A stretch of 38,759 bases of DNA from Glycocaulis profundi. Its GTDB lineage: Bacteria; Pseudomonadota; Alphaproteobacteria; Caulobacterales; Maricaulaceae. This document shows positions 9,418 to 18,711 of this stretch, in pieces. The notes below the pieces were generated by a model. That model was not told the origin of the DNA and did not search any database. It saw only the letters and a list, made by a program, of their open reading frames with translations. Made by a program: the position numbers and the translations under genes. Every line of letters begins with the position of its first letter. Positions within the stretch are counted from its first letter, which is position 1. The DNA lies in assembly GCA_007050995.1 (NCBI GenBank), contig VJOU01000025.1, positions 1 to 38,759 of the forward strand, in the 5' to 3' direction.

Positions 9418-10823
9418 GGGCGGTCTCCCTTGGCGCTCGCGGGGATGAGGTCGTCGACGAGCTGTCGGAACACGTCCCCGCGATGCTCGAAGCTTCTGAA
9501 CTGGTCGAAGGAGGCGCAGGCGGGCGAGAGCAGCACGACCGGCGCGGCGTCATCGCCGTCCAGCGCGTCGCGCGCGGCGCGGGCGGCCGCCTCCTCCAGC
9601 GTGCCGGACATGACCGTCTCCACCTTGCCGCGGAGCTGGCGGCCGATCTTGGCGGCGTCCTGCCCGATCAGGTAGGCGCGGCGGATGCGGGGAAAGTGGT
9701 CCTTGAGCGACTTGACGCCGCCCGACTTCATCTGGCCGCCCGCGATCCAGTGGACCGCATCATAGCAGCCCAGCGCCTGGGCGGCGGCGTCCGCGTTGGT
9801 GGCCTTGGAATCGTTGACGAAGGCGACCTTGCCCCACTGGCCTACCCGTTCCTGACGGTGGGCGAGGCCGGGGAAGGCGCGCATGGCCTCGGCGATGACG
9901 GCGGGCTGGACGCCCAGATGGCGCGCCGCGGCCCAGGCGGCCGCCGCGTTCTGGGCGTTGTGGCGTCCGGGCAGACCGGGCGCGTCCGCCAGGGTCAGCG
10001 CCTCGCGGTGCTGGCCGTCCGTGGTGTCGTGCAGCACCCCGCCCAGCGCATAGACCCCGCCCGGCACGGCCTTGGCCGCGGAGACGGGAACGACCTTGCG
10101 CCCGCCCTGCCCGCGGAGTTCGGTCAGCACCTTGGCCGAGGCGCGGTCGTCCGCGCCGATGATCGCCGCGTCGCCGGGGCGCTGGTTCGCGAAAATGCGC
10201 CGCTTGGCCTTCACGTATCCGGCCACGTCGCCGTGCCGGTCGATGTGATCGGGCGTGATGTTCAGCCACACCGCCGCGTCGCAGCGCAGGGTCTTCGTCA
10301 GATCGAGCTGATAGCTGGAGAGCTCGATCACATAAACCGCGCCGGGCCGGGGCGGATCGAGATTGAGCACCGCCTCGCCGATATTGCCGCCCACCCGGAC
10401 GTCCAGCCCGGCATGGCGCAGCACGTGGCCGATCAGGGCGGTGGTGGTGGACTTGCCGTTGGTGCCGGTCACCCCGACCACCCGCGCGCCGGACGTCTCG
10501 GCCAGCGCCTGAGCGAACAGCTCGGTGTCCCCGATCACCGGCGCGCCGACGGCCTGGGCCAGCTTGACCACGCGATGGGGCTCGGGATGGGTCAGGGGCA
10601 CGCCCGGCGACAGCACCAGCGCGGCCACGTCGCCCCAGTCTCGGCGGTTCAGATCGTCGATGGGCACGCCCTGGGCCGCCGCGGCGGCGCGCGTCTCCTC
10701 GCTGTCGTCCCATGCAGACACGACCGCCCCGCCCGCCTGCAGCGCGCGCGCAGCCGCGATCCCCGTCCTGGCGAGGCCGAAGACGGCGACACGCCGGCCT
10801 TCATACGCGCGGACGGGAATCAT
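9414..10823 (-). CDS. murD: UDP-N-acetylmuramoylalanine--D-glutamate ligase MurD
   Basis: ATP-dependent cytoplasmic ligase adding D-Glu to UDP-MurNAc-L-Ala. 469 aa. N-terminal domain VAVFGLARTG; P-loop GTNGKST at residues 120-126; VIELSSYQLD; NITPDHIDRHG; the ligand segment FVNDSKATNADA in the C-terminal domain, and LLSPACASFDQF, a good MurD signature. The start lies 7 nt after the mraY stop. Confidence 0.97.
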   Translation of the reverse strand: MIPVRAYEGRRVAVFGLARTGIAAARALQAGGAVVSAWDDSEETRAAAAAQGVPIDDLNRRDWGDVAALVLSPGVPLTHPEPHRVVKLAQAVGAPVIGDTELFAQALAETSGARVVGVTGTNGKSTTTALIGHVLRHAGLDVRVGGNIGEAVLNLDPPRPGAVYVIELSSYQLDLTKTLRCDAAVWLNITPDHIDRHGDVAGYVKAKRRIFANQRPGDAAIIGADDRASAKVLTELRGQGGRKVVPVSAAKAVPGGVYALGGVLHDTTDGQHREALTLADAPGLPGRHNAQNAAAAWAAARHLGVQPAVIAEAMRAFPGLAHRQERVGQWGKVAFVNDSKATNADAAAQALGCYDAVHWIAGGQMKSGGVKSLKDHFPRIRRAYLIGQDAAKIGRQLRGKVETVMSGTLEEAAARAARDALDGDDAAPVVLLSPACASFDQFRSFEHRGDVFRQLVDDLIPASAKGDRP

Positions 10824-10830
10824 CAGGCGG

Positions 10831-11934
10831 TCACCTCAGCTTCAGCGTGGACAGTCCGATCAGGGCGAGCACGACCGCGATGATCCAGAAGCGGATCACG
10901 ATGGTGGGCTCGGCCCAGCCCATTTTCTCGAAATGGTGGTGGATGGGGGCCATCTTGAAGACCCGCTTGCCGGTGAGCTTGTAGCTGGTGACCTGCACCA
11001 TCACCGACAGGGCCTCCATGACGAACAGGCCGCCGATGATGGCCAGCACGATCTCGTGCTTGACCGCCACCGCGATGGTGCCGATCGCCCCGCCCAGAGA
11101 CAGCGAGCCGGTGTCGCCCATGAAGACCATGGCGGGCGGCGCGTTGTACCACAGGAAGCCCAGCCCGGCGCCGAGGATCGCCCCGCAGATCACCGCCAGC
11201 TCCGCCGTGCCCGGCGTGAAGTTCAGGAACAGGTAATCCGCATAGACCGCCGAGCCGACGAAATAGGCGATGAAGCCGAAACTGCCCGCAGCGATCATCA
11301 CCGGCACGATGGCCAGCCCGTCCAGACCGTCGGTGATGTTCACCGCGTTGGACGCGCCCACGATCACCAGCAGGCCGAAGATGAAGAAGCCGTAGCCCAG
11401 CGGGATCAGCAGGTCCTTGAAGAAGGGCACGGCCACCGAGGTCGCGAAATCGTCCGGCGTGTTGGGCGCGCCCGACAGCAGATGGGTCATCCAGAACACC
11501 GCGATCAGCGCGATGACCGACTGAAGCCCCAGCTTCATCTTGCCCGAGATGCCCGCGCTGGAGCGCTTGGAGACCTTGCGCCAGTCGTCCAGGAAGCCGA
11601 TGGCCCCGAAGCCGGCGGTCACGAAGATGACCACCCACAGATACGGATTGCGCAGATCGCCCCACAGCAGCGTGCCGATCAGCATGCCCAGCAGGATGAT
11701 GAACCCGCCCATGGTGGGGGTTCCGGCCTTGGACACGATGTGGCTTTCAGGGCCGTCGGTGCGGATCGGCTGTTCGGAGCCCTTCGAGCGCAGCCAGCGG
11801 ATGAAGGGCTGGCCGATCCAGATGGCGACGATGAAGGCCGTGATCAGCCCCGCGCCCGTCCGGAAGGTCAGGTAGTTGACGATGTTGAAGATCTGCAGCT
11901 CGGAGGCCAGCGGCGAGAATAACAGGTAAAGCAT
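10831..11934 (-). CDS. mraY: Phospho-N-acetylmuramoyl-pentapeptide transferase MraY
   Basis: Integral membrane transferase that moves phospho-MurNAc-pentapeptide from UDP to undecaprenyl phosphate, forming lipid I. 367 aa, about ten membrane segments. The catalytic aspartates are in FLDDWRK (D116, D117), with [27 protein letters not shown] and the MraY-specific HIHH-type loop [12 protein letters not shown]. The ATG at 11934 is preceded by a GA-rich ribosome site and lies 10 nt after the murF stop; the frame open to 11979 would run into murF and adds a non-homologous leader. Confidence 0.97.
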   Translation of the reverse strand: MLYLLFSPLASELQIFNIVNYLTFRTGAGLITAFIVAIWIGQPFIRWLRSKGSEQPIRTDGPESHIVSKAGTPTMGGFIILLGMLIGTLLWGDLRNPYLWVVIFVTAGFGAIGFLDDWRKVSKRSSAGISGKMKLGLQSVIALIAVFWMTHLLSGAPNTPDDFATSVAVPFFKDLLIPLGYGFFIFGLLVIVGASNAVNITDGLDGLAIVPVMIAAGSFGFIAYFVGSAVYADYLFLNFTPGTAELAVICGAILGAGLGFLWYNAPPAMVFMGDTGSLSLGGAIGTIAVAVKHEIVLAIIGGLFVMEALSVMVQVTSYKLTGKRVFKMAPIHHHFEKMGWAEPTIVIRFWIIAVVLALIGLSTLKLR

Positions 11935-11944
11935 GGACGGGCCC

Positions 11945-13360
11945 TCACCCCTCAGCGGGAACGCGGCGCGCACCCTCACGCAGCGATGCGGCCACTTTGT
12001 GGACGCCCGATGCGTTCGATCCCTTGATCAGCACCACGTCGCCATCGCGCAGCCGTTCGGCCAGCAAGTCCAGCGCGGTTTCAGCGTCCTTCGCATGGTG
12101 TCCGGCCACCGATCCGGGCAGCGCGTCGGTCAGGTGGCGCGCCAGCGCGCCCACCCCGATCACCTCGGCCACGCCCGCCTCTTTGAGCGACGCCGCGAGC
12201 CCCGCATGCAGCGTCGGCGCGTCCGGCCCCAGCTCCAGCATCTCGCCCAGCACGGCCACCTTCCGGCCGCCCGCGCGCGCCTTCAGCCCCGCGATGGCCG
12301 AGGCCATCGAGACCGGGTTGGCGTTGTAGCTGTCATCGATCACCGTCACCCGTCCGCCATCGGGCAGCGCCGCCTCGAAGCGCGCGCCCCGGCCCGGCTG
12401 CAGGGACAGTTCCGCCAGCGTGTCCGCGACCTGCCCGGGCTCCAGCCCCGCGGCCACGCAGGCGGCCATCACCGCCGCGCCGTTCATGGCCTGATGAGCG
12501 CCCGGCGCGCCGATGCGCACGCTGATCGCCTTGCCCAGCACCTCGAACCGGCCGACGCCGCCATCGGGCCCGTCGGTGTAGTCGAGCACCCGCACCGCGG
12601 CGCCGGGCTGGGTACCGAATTCGAGGATGAAGGCGGCTCTGGACGTCTCCGCCGCCGCGTTCAGGCGGCCCGCCAGAGGATCGTCGCCGGGAATGACGGC
12701 CACGCCGTCCTGGGCCAGACCCTCGAAGATCTCCGCCTTGGCGTCCGCGATGGCCTCCACCGAGCCCAGCATCTCCAGATGGGCGGGCGCGATGCGGGTG
12801 ATCAGCGCCACGTGGGGTTTGACCTGCGCGCTCAGCTCGCGGATCTCGCCCGCATGGTTCATGCCCATCTCGAACACCGCATGGCGGGTGTTGGCGGGCA
12901 TGCGCGCCAGCGTCAGGGGCACGCCCCAGTGATTGTTGTAGGACTTCACGCTGAAATGCGCCGGTCCCGCCGCGGCGAAGGCGGAAGCGATGGCGTCCTT
13001 GACCGAGGTCTTGCCCACCGAGCCGGTCACGCCCACCCGGATCGCGTCCGAGCGGCGGCGCGCGGCCAGCCCCAGCTTTTCCAGCGCGTCCTGCACGTTG
13101 CCGACCACCAGACGCGGGCCGGCGCAGGCGTCCGCCTTCGAGACCAGCGCGGCGGACGCGCCGCGGTCGATGGCGGCTTGCGCGAAATCATGGCCGTCGC
13201 GCTGGTCGCTCAGAGCGACGAACAGCTCGCCGCGCTCGAGCGTGCGGGTGTCGATGGACACGCCCGTGGCGGTCCAGCCCTCTCCGCCTTCCAGCCGCCC
13301 GCCGGTCGCGGCGGCGGCCTCTTCTGCGGTCCACAGCGGTCCTGCACCCATCGGCATCAT
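11945..13360 (-). CDS. murF: UDP-MurNAc-tripeptide--D-alanyl-D-alanine ligase MurF
   Basis: Last cytoplasmic ligase of the pathway, joining D-Ala-D-Ala (from Ddl) to UDP-MurNAc-tripeptide. 471 aa. N-terminal uridine-binding segment [18 protein letters not shown]-loop TGSVGKTS at 112-119; [12 protein letters not shown] and [22 protein letters not shown] in the C-terminal domain; [10 protein letters not shown] near the end. The ATG at 13360 overlaps the murE stop as ATGA; two further Met codons within four residues are possible starts. Confidence 0.97.
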   Translation of the reverse strand: MMPMGAGPLWTAEEAAAATGGRLEGGEGWTATGVSIDTRTLERGELFVALSDQRDGHDFAQAAIDRGASAALVSKADACAGPRLVVGNVQDALEKLGLAARRRSDAIRVGVTGSVGKTSVKDAIASAFAAAGPAHFSVKSYNNHWGVPLTLARMPANTRHAVFEMGMNHAGEIRELSAQVKPHVALITRIAPAHLEMLGSVEAIADAKAEIFEGLAQDGVAVIPGDDPLAGRLNAAAETSRAAFILEFGTQPGAAVRVLDYTDGPDGGVGRFEVLGKAISVRIGAPGAHQAMNGAAVMAACVAAGLEPGQVADTLAELSLQPGRGARFEAALPDGGRVTVIDDSYNANPVSMASAIAGLKARAGGRKVAVLGEMLELGPDAPTLHAGLAASLKEAGVAEVIGVGALARHLTDALPGSVAGHHAKDAETALDLLAERLRDGDVVLIKGSNASGVHKVAASLREGARRVPAEG

Positions 13361-14820
13361 CGGCGCGCCCCCTCGCGCTCCAGCGCTTGTTTCGCCTGTT
13401 CGCGGTCGTCGAACGGAATGACGGTGTCGCCCACGATCTGGCCCGTCTCATGGCCCTTGCCTGCGATCAGCAGCGTGTCGCCCGGCTCCAGCGCGGCCAC
13501 CGCGGTCCGGATCGCCTCGGCCCGGTCCCCGATCTCGGTCGCCTGCGGACATCCCTTGAGGATTTCCGCCCGGATCGCCTCGGGCTTTTCCGAGCGCGGA
13601 TTGTCGTCGGTGACGTAGATGCGGTCGGCCAGCTTCGCGGCCACCGCGCCCATCTTTTCGCGCTTGGAAGGATCGCGGTCCCCGCCCGCGCCGAACACCA
13701 CCGCGATCCTGCCCCGCGTGTGCGGACGCGCGGCGCGCAGCAGCTTGTCCAGCCCGTCGGGCGTGTGGGCGTAATCGATCAGCACCGGGCTGCCCGCTTG
13801 CGTGGTCCCGGCCAGCTCCAGCCGTCCGGGCACCCCGTCCAGAGTCTCAAGCGCGGCGAAGGCGGTTTCCGCGCCCACACCTGAGGCGATCGCCATGCCC
13901 GCGGCCTGAAACGCGTTGGACGCCTGGAACTCGCCCATCAGGGGCAGTTCGGTCTGGCGCTCCTCGCCCTCGAAGACGAAACGCACGAGCTGGCTCGCCG
14001 CGCGCGGGGTGATCTCCTTGATCTGGATGTCCTCGCCCCGCCAGCCGACGGTGGAGACCTTCAGACCGCGGACCTGCGCGCGCCGGGCGACCTGCTCGCC
14101 CCAGTCGGAGTCCACGTTGATGACGGCTTTGGCGCCGGGCTCGAGCAGCACCTCGAACAGGCGCATTTTGGCCTCGAAATAGTCCTCGAAGTCCGGGTGG
14201 TAGTCGAGATGGTCCTGGGTCAGGTTGGTGAACCCGCCCACGCTGACCCGCGCCTCGTCCATGCGGCGCTGCTTGAGCCCGTGGCTGGACGCCTCCATCG
14301 CCACATGGGTCACGCCCTCGCCCGCCAGCGCGTCCAGCGCGGCGTGCAGCGCGATGGCGTCCGGCGTGGTGTAGCCCACCTCGGTGCGGCCCGAGGACCG
14401 GGTCACGCCCAGCGTGCCCAGCGCGGCGGCCTCATGGCCCGCGTGCCCCCAGATCTGGCGCAGGAACTCGACCGTGGAGCTCTTCCCGTTCGTGCCGGTC
14501 ACCGCGGCGATCATGTCCGGCTGGCGCGGGTGGAAGGCCGCCGCGATGGCGGCCAGCGCCTCGCGCGGATCGGCGGCGGCGACAACAGGCAGGCTCGCCA
14601 GCGTGCCGGGCACGGCCAGGATCGCCGCCGCGCCGGCCGATTCCGCCGAGGCGATGAACTGACGCCCGTCCGCCTTCGCGCCGGGCAGCGCGGCGAACAG
14701 GTCGCCGGGGCGCACCTTGCGCGAATCCAGAGCCAGGCCGGAGATCATGATCTCGCCCGCGCCGGGCGGGGCGACCACCCAGCCGGGAAGAAGGGACAGA
14801 AGGCTGCGCGGCTCGGTCAT
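13357..14820 (-). CDS. murE: UDP-MurNAc-L-Ala-D-Glu--meso-diaminopimelate ligase MurE
   Basis: Adds the third stem residue to UDP-MurNAc-L-Ala-D-Glu. 487 aa. SRKVRPGDLFAAL in the N-terminal domain, P-loop TGTNGKSS at 108-115, YTTPDA, MEASSHGL, NLTQDHLDYH, and DNPR at residues 406-409. The DNPR motif is the known determinant for meso-diaminopimelate rather than lysine, as expected for a Gram-negative. The ATG overlaps the ftsI stop. Confidence 0.97.
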   Translation of the reverse strand: MTEPRSLLSLLPGWVVAPPGAGEIMISGLALDSRKVRPGDLFAALPGAKADGRQFIASAESAGAAAILAVPGTLASLPVVAAADPREALAAIAAAFHPRQPDMIAAVTGTNGKSSTVEFLRQIWGHAGHEAAALGTLGVTRSSGRTEVGYTTPDAIALHAALDALAGEGVTHVAMEASSHGLKQRRMDEARVSVGGFTNLTQDHLDYHPDFEDYFEAKMRLFEVLLEPGAKAVINVDSDWGEQVARRAQVRGLKVSTVGWRGEDIQIKEITPRAASQLVRFVFEGEERQTELPLMGEFQASNAFQAAGMAIASGVGAETAFAALETLDGVPGRLELAGTTQAGSPVLIDYAHTPDGLDKLLRAARPHTRGRIAVVFGAGGDRDPSKREKMGAVAAKLADRIYVTDDNPRSEKPEAIRAEILKGCPQATEIGDRAEAIRTAVAALEPGDTLLIAGKGHETGQIVGDTVIPFDDREQAKQALEREGARR

Positions 14821-16655
14821 TGGCGCGCCCCCTCGCCCGCGCCCGGTCCGCCCGCGGCGGCGCGGACGTCCTCGAGCGGTTCTTCAGGGCCGGGCCGGGC
14901 TTGAAGCCGGGGCGAGAACATCTGGGCGACCACCGAGGCGCGCGCGGCCGGGTCGGGGCGGCGCTGACCCACGCCCAGGATCGGCGCGACCCGCTCGATG
15001 ATCTCCCCGCCCGTGGGCGCGGCGTTCCAGCCCGCGGTGTTGAAGCCGTGGGTCTCGCGGATGGGCCGCGGCTGGTCGAGAGTGACGATGAGCACGTATT
15101 GCGGATCGTCGAAGGGGAAGATGCCCACGAAGCTGGTCATCACGTTGCCCACCTCGTACCGGCCGTTCACGATCCGCTGGGCGGTGCCGGTCTTGCCCGC
15201 GATGGCCAGCCCCTCGCGGTCGGCCTGTCCGCCCGAGACCGCCGCGCGCATGGCGCCCAGCACCTGAGCGGCGGTGCCCGCGCTCATCACCGGATGCTCG
15301 GTGACGATGTCGCCGGGGCCGACGGGGCGCAGGGTGGGCGGCACGTACACGCCCTCGTTGGCCAGCGCGCCGAAGGCGGCGGCCAGCGAAAGCGGGCTGA
15401 CGTTGAAGCCATGGCCGTAGGCGGCGGTCATGGTCTCCACCGGCCCCCAGCGGCGCGGCAGGATGGGCCGGGCGCTCTCGTTGAGTTCGATGGGCGCGCG
15501 CTGGAACAGGTTCAGGTCCTCGTAAAAGCCCACGAGGGTCTCCGTGCCCATGCGCTCGGCCATGCGGGCCGCGGCGATGTTGGACGAGTGAACGACCATC
15601 TCGCGCGCGGTCATCACCCTGGCCTGGGGCCGGAAGTCGCGGATGCGGTGGCCGCCGATGACGATGGGGTGGCGCGCGTCCAGCGGATCGTCCAGCCGGA
15701 TGCGCCCGCTCTCGATGCCCGCGGCCAGCGCCAGCGGCTTGAACACCGAGCCCAGCTCGTACACCCCCGCCAGCGGGCGGTTGTAGCGCGCGTCGTCGCT
15801 GGCTTCGGCGGCGCGGTTGGGGTCGTAGTCGGGCATGGAGGCCAGCGCGACCACCTCGCCCGTGCCCACCCGCATCAGCACGGCCATGCCCGCGGCGGCG
15901 GAATAGCGCTCGATGCGCTCGCGCAGCACGTCCTCGACCGCGTGCTGGGCGGTCAGGTCGATGGACAGCGAGACCGGGCGCCCGCTGCCCTCGGTCAGCT
16001 CGGCGTTGAAAGCCAGCTCCGCGCCCGCGATGCCGCTGAGATCGCGGTCGGTGTAGCCCACGATGTGCGCGGCGGTGCGGCTCTTGGGATAGAGGCGGCC
16101 CGGCTCGATGCGGAACCCGATGCCCGGCAGGCCCAGCAGGTGGATGGCCTGGCGCTGGCGCGGGGTCAGTCCGCGCGCGATCCAGATGAAGCGGCCATTG
16201 CCCGACAGGTCGCGGGTCACCCGCTCCACGTCCAGACCGGGCAGCACGGTGGCGAGCTGCGCGGCGGTGTCGGCGGCGTCCCACACATAGCGCGGATCGC
16301 CATAGAGCGAATGGAAGTCGAGATTGGTGGCGAGGATGACCCCGTTGCGGTCCAGGATGTCGCCCCGGCGCACGGGGCCCTGCGCGATCATGGGCGGGGC
16401 GGCCTCGGTGAACTCGCCCACCACGGCCAGCTCCACCGCCCGGCCCAGCATCAGCACGAAGGCCCCGCCGATGACGAGGCCCATGACGCGGAAGCGGCGG
16501 CGCGAGGTGCTCATCACCGCGCTGGTCTCGTCCTCCAGCCTGAGCAGGCGGGTGACGTCCGCGGGCGCGGCCTCGCGGACCGGCAGCGGCGCTGGCCCGC
16601 GGGCCTCCTCGCGGACCTCGACCTTGCCGAACAGGCGCGCGAGAAGCCGTCTCAT
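14817..16655 (-). CDS. ftsI: Septal peptidoglycan transpeptidase FtsI (PBP3)
   Basis: Class B penicillin-binding protein that cross-links septal peptidoglycan; partner of FtsW. 612 aa. Basic cytoplasmic N-terminus, one membrane anchor (about 58-78), a pedestal/dimerisation domain with RGDILDRNG (about 97-105) and GRLYP, then the transpeptidase domain with SVFK (Ser303 nucleophile), SSN (357-359) and KTGTA (488-492). After the catalytic domain comes a roughly 50-residue Pro/Ala-rich tail of no recognised function. The ATG overlaps the ftsL stop as ATGA. Confidence 0.97.
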   Translation of the reverse strand: MRRLLARLFGKVEVREEARGPAPLPVREAAPADVTRLLRLEDETSAVMSTSRRRFRVMGLVIGGAFVLMLGRAVELAVVGEFTEAAPPMIAQGPVRRGDILDRNGVILATNLDFHSLYGDPRYVWDAADTAAQLATVLPGLDVERVTRDLSGNGRFIWIARGLTPRQRQAIHLLGLPGIGFRIEPGRLYPKSRTAAHIVGYTDRDLSGIAGAELAFNAELTEGSGRPVSLSIDLTAQHAVEDVLRERIERYSAAAGMAVLMRVGTGEVVALASMPDYDPNRAAEASDDARYNRPLAGVYELGSVFKPLALAAGIESGRIRLDDPLDARHPIVIGGHRIRDFRPQARVMTAREMVVHSSNIAAARMAERMGTETLVGFYEDLNLFQRAPIELNESARPILPRRWGPVETMTAAYGHGFNVSPLSLAAAFGALANEGVYVPPTLRPVGPGDIVTEHPVMSAGTAAQVLGAMRAAVSGGQADREGLAIAGKTGTAQRIVNGRYEVGNVMTSFVGIFPFDDPQYVLIVTLDQPRPIRETHGFNTAGWNAAPTGGEIIERVAPILGVGQRRPDPAARASVVAQMFSPRLQARPGPEEPLEDVRAAAGGPGAGEGARQ

Positions 16656-17020
16656 GGGCGCGGCGCGCCTCCCGTGGCGGTGCGGGCGAACCCGGCGGTG
16701 GCGGCCTGGGGCTGACCGGCCTCCTCCTCGCGCTCGCGGGCGGCGCGGGCGGCGGCCAGATCGGCGAGGGTGACCTCCTGGGCGGGGCGCACGGGCTCGA
16801 AGCCCAGATGGGCGCGGGCCAGCGCGCGCAGGTTCTCGGGGTCTTCCAGATGGGCGATGTTGGCGGTCAGCGTGTTGATCCGCCCGCGCTCCTGAGCCAG
16901 CTCGGTCTGCAGCCGCGCCAGCCGGTCCTGCGCCGCGTTCGCGTCGGTCTTGGCGATGTAGAGCGCCATCAGCAGCAGCGCGGCCACGATCACGCCGAGA
17001 ATGTTGATCGCCTTGATCAT
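16652..17020 (-). CDS. ftsL: Cell division protein FtsL
   Basis: Small bitopic divisome protein forming a coiled-coil complex with FtsB-like proteins and FtsQ, and needed to activate FtsWI. 122 aa: a membrane segment near the N-terminus (about 5-23, AINILGVIVAALLLMALYI), then a periplasmic coiled coil (about 28-60), then the short domain with RALARAHLGFEPVRPAQ typical of alphaproteobacterial FtsL, and a low-complexity Ala/Glu tail. Sequence conservation is weak in this family; the call rests on topology, the GFEPV-type segment and position between rsmH and ftsI with ATGA overlaps on both sides. Confidence 0.93.
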   Translation of the reverse strand: MIKAINILGVIVAALLLMALYIAKTDANAAQDRLARLQTELAQERGRINTLTANIAHLEDPENLRALARAHLGFEPVRPAQEVTLADLAAARAAREREEEAGQPQAATAGFARTATGGAPRP

Positions 17021-18012
17021 GACGTCAGCTCCAGAAGGCGGCTGTAGGCGGGCACGCCGGGCAGGCCGGAGTCCTCGGCGGGCCAGGCGGGATTGGTGGT
17101 GCGCGCCGCGGCCCGCAGACGGGCGGAGCGGGCGCGGGGATTGGCGTCGACTTCCGCTTCGGAGGCCTCGACGGCCTTTTTCGACAGCAGCGAGAAGCTG
17201 GGCGCGGGGCCGGGCTGGATGTCGGGCGCGTGGCGCGAGCCGCGGCCCTCCAGTCCGGCACGGGCGCGCAGGAAGGTCTTCACGATCCGATCTTCGAGCG
17301 AGTGGAAGGTGACCACCGCCAGCACGCCCGCGGGCTTGAGCACCCGCTCGGCCGCGCCCAAGCCGCGGATCAGCTCGCCCAGCTCGTCATTGACCAGGAT
17401 GCGCAGCGCCTGGAACACGCGGGTGGCCGGATGCACCCGGCCCGGCTTGCCGCCCACGGCCCGGCTGACGATGTCGGCCAGCCGCAGGGTGGTGGTGATC
17501 GGCTCGTCCTCGCGGGCGCTGGCGATGAACTGGGCGGCGCGCCGGGCGCGCTTCTCCTCGCCATAGACGCGGAAGACGGCGGTCAGCTCTTCGATCGACA
17601 GGTGATTGACCGCGTCCGCCGCGCTGGGGCCGGTGCGCGACATGCGCATGTCCAGCGGGCCTTCCTTCTGGAAGGAGAAGCCGCGCTCGGCCTCGTCGAT
17701 CTGCATGGAGGACACGCCCAGATCGAGCATGATCCCGTCCACGCCCGAGCTCCCGGCCCGCTCGATCACGTCCTCCATCAGGGAGAACGGCCCTTCGGCG
17801 AAGGCGAACTGTTTGGGCCAGGCGCGCTTCATGGCGTCCGCGGCGGGACGGGCGGTGGGGTCGCGGTCGATGCCCAGCACCCGCGCGCCCTCCACGCCCA
17901 GCACCGCGCGGGTGTAGCCGCCCGCGCCGAACGTGCCGTCCACGTAAAGCCCGCCCTCGCGGGGGCGGATCGCGGCCAGCACTTCATCGAGCAGGACCGG
18001 GACATGGGCCAT
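17017..18012 (-). CDS. rsmH: 16S rRNA (cytosine-1402-N4)-methyltransferase RsmH
   Basis: SAM-dependent methyltransferase (formerly MraW) that modifies C1402 of 16S rRNA. 331 aa. N-terminal HVPVLLDEVL, SAM motif DGTFGAGGYTRA (about 25-36), IMLDLGVSSMQID, ERGFSFQKEGPLDMRM and VVTFHSLEDRIVK are all diagnostic. The ATG at 18012 shares its A with the mraZ stop (TGATG); a GTG one codon upstream at 18015 is also possible. Confidence 0.97.
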   Translation of the reverse strand: MAHVPVLLDEVLAAIRPREGGLYVDGTFGAGGYTRAVLGVEGARVLGIDRDPTARPAADAMKRAWPKQFAFAEGPFSLMEDVIERAGSSGVDGIMLDLGVSSMQIDEAERGFSFQKEGPLDMRMSRTGPSAADAVNHLSIEELTAVFRVYGEEKRARRAAQFIASAREDEPITTTLRLADIVSRAVGGKPGRVHPATRVFQALRILVNDELGELIRGLGAAERVLKPAGVLAVVTFHSLEDRIVKTFLRARAGLEGRGSRHAPDIQPGPAPSFSLLSKKAVEASEAEVDANPRARSARLRAAARTTNPAWPAEDSGLPGVPAYSRLLELTS

Positions 18013-18485
18013 CACGCGCCCTCCCCCGGCCTGAAGCCGTTCGCCGGCGGACGGCGCAGGGCGGACTTGTTCTCCCGCGCGAATTCCAGATCGCGGGCGT
18101 GACGTTCGGCATGGGCCTCGGGATCCCAGATCTCGAAGCGCTTACCCATGCCCACGAAGGTTGCTTTGGACGATAGCGAGGCGAACTCGGCGAATTCCTT
18201 GGGCAGCGAGACCCGGCCCGTGGAGTCGAACGTCAGGGGACGCGCGCCGCCGAAGATCACCCGCTCGAAGGCGGTGCGGCTGTCGTCATAGGGGTCCATC
18301 GCGTCGATGGCCGCGGACAGCTCTTCCATCAGGCGCTGGCCGCCGCCTTCCAGGAACGGACCGTTGAACGAACGCCAGACATAGATTCCATTGATGGTGT
18401 CGCCCGCGACCGACGCACGGAAATCGGCGGGGACGGAGACCCGTCCCTTCGCGTCGATTCCATTGGTGGTCGTGGAGAAAAACAT
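18012..18485 (-). CDS. mraZ: Transcriptional regulator MraZ
   Basis: SpoVT/AbrB-fold DNA-binding protein that controls the dcw operon by binding repeats before its own gene. 157 aa. It carries the two tandem MraZ half domains, each with the DxxxR motif: DAKGR (11-15) and DSTGR (87-91), both followed by a V-S-V/L-P stretch. The frame is open up to 18617, but the ATG at 18485 gives the normal family length and N-terminus (MFFSTTTNGIDAKGR) and leaves the operator repeats outside the gene. First gene of the dcw cluster; rnpB lies upstream on the same strand. Confidence 0.96.
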   Translation of the reverse strand: MFFSTTTNGIDAKGRVSVPADFRASVAGDTINGIYVWRSFNGPFLEGGGQRLMEELSAAIDAMDPYDDSRTAFERVIFGGARPLTFDSTGRVSLPKEFAEFASLSSKATFVGMGKRFEIWDPEAHAERHARDLEFARENKSALRRPPANGFRPGEGA

Positions 18486-18544
18486 CTCCGGCCTGTCCCC
18501 TTGGCGTCTCCACACGTCCCCAGCGACGCAGATGTGGTTAACGA

Positions 18545-18569
18545 TGGGATACCATGGGATTTCATGGGA
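18545..18569. promoter_or_regulatory. MraZ operator: three TGGGA repeats at 10-bp spacing
   Basis: TGGGA occurs at 18545-18549, 18555-18559 and 18565-18569 on the plus strand, each separated by exactly 5 nt. This matches the described MraZ target in E. coli (TGGGN direct repeats with 5-nt spacers). A fourth, degenerate copy, TGGTT, sits in the same phase at 18535-18539. The array lies 60-84 nt before the mraZ ATG, as expected for autoregulation. The TGGGA reading is on the strand opposite to mraZ; I cannot check here whether that is usual for related species. Confidence 0.8.
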
Positions 18570-18672
18570 AACAACGCCGAAACATGTGTCCGAAGGCGTT
18601 TTGACAGGCGCGCGCAAGTAAAAGCGCAGCGTGTTTCACTGCGACACAAGAGAACCTAAAGAGAACAATTTA

Positions 18673-18694
18673 TTAACGCGGCCCGCGGCGTTAA
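18673..18694 (-). terminator. Candidate terminator hairpin after rnpB
   Basis: Perfect 7-bp inverted repeat TTAACGC / GCGTTAA around an 8-nt GC-rich loop, about 20 nt beyond the 3' end of rnpB. In the minus direction it is followed by TAAATTG, only weakly U-rich, so it is a poor intrinsic terminator by rule. It could equally be a regulatory dyad upstream of mraZ. Confidence 0.35.
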
Positions 18695-18711
18695 CTTTTG
18701 GCCTAGGAAAA

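Noticed and set aside
18601-18606. A consensus TTGACA on the plus strand upstream of mraZ
   Set aside because: Points away from mraZ into the rnpB antisense strand, with no -10 at proper spacing and no plus-strand gene.
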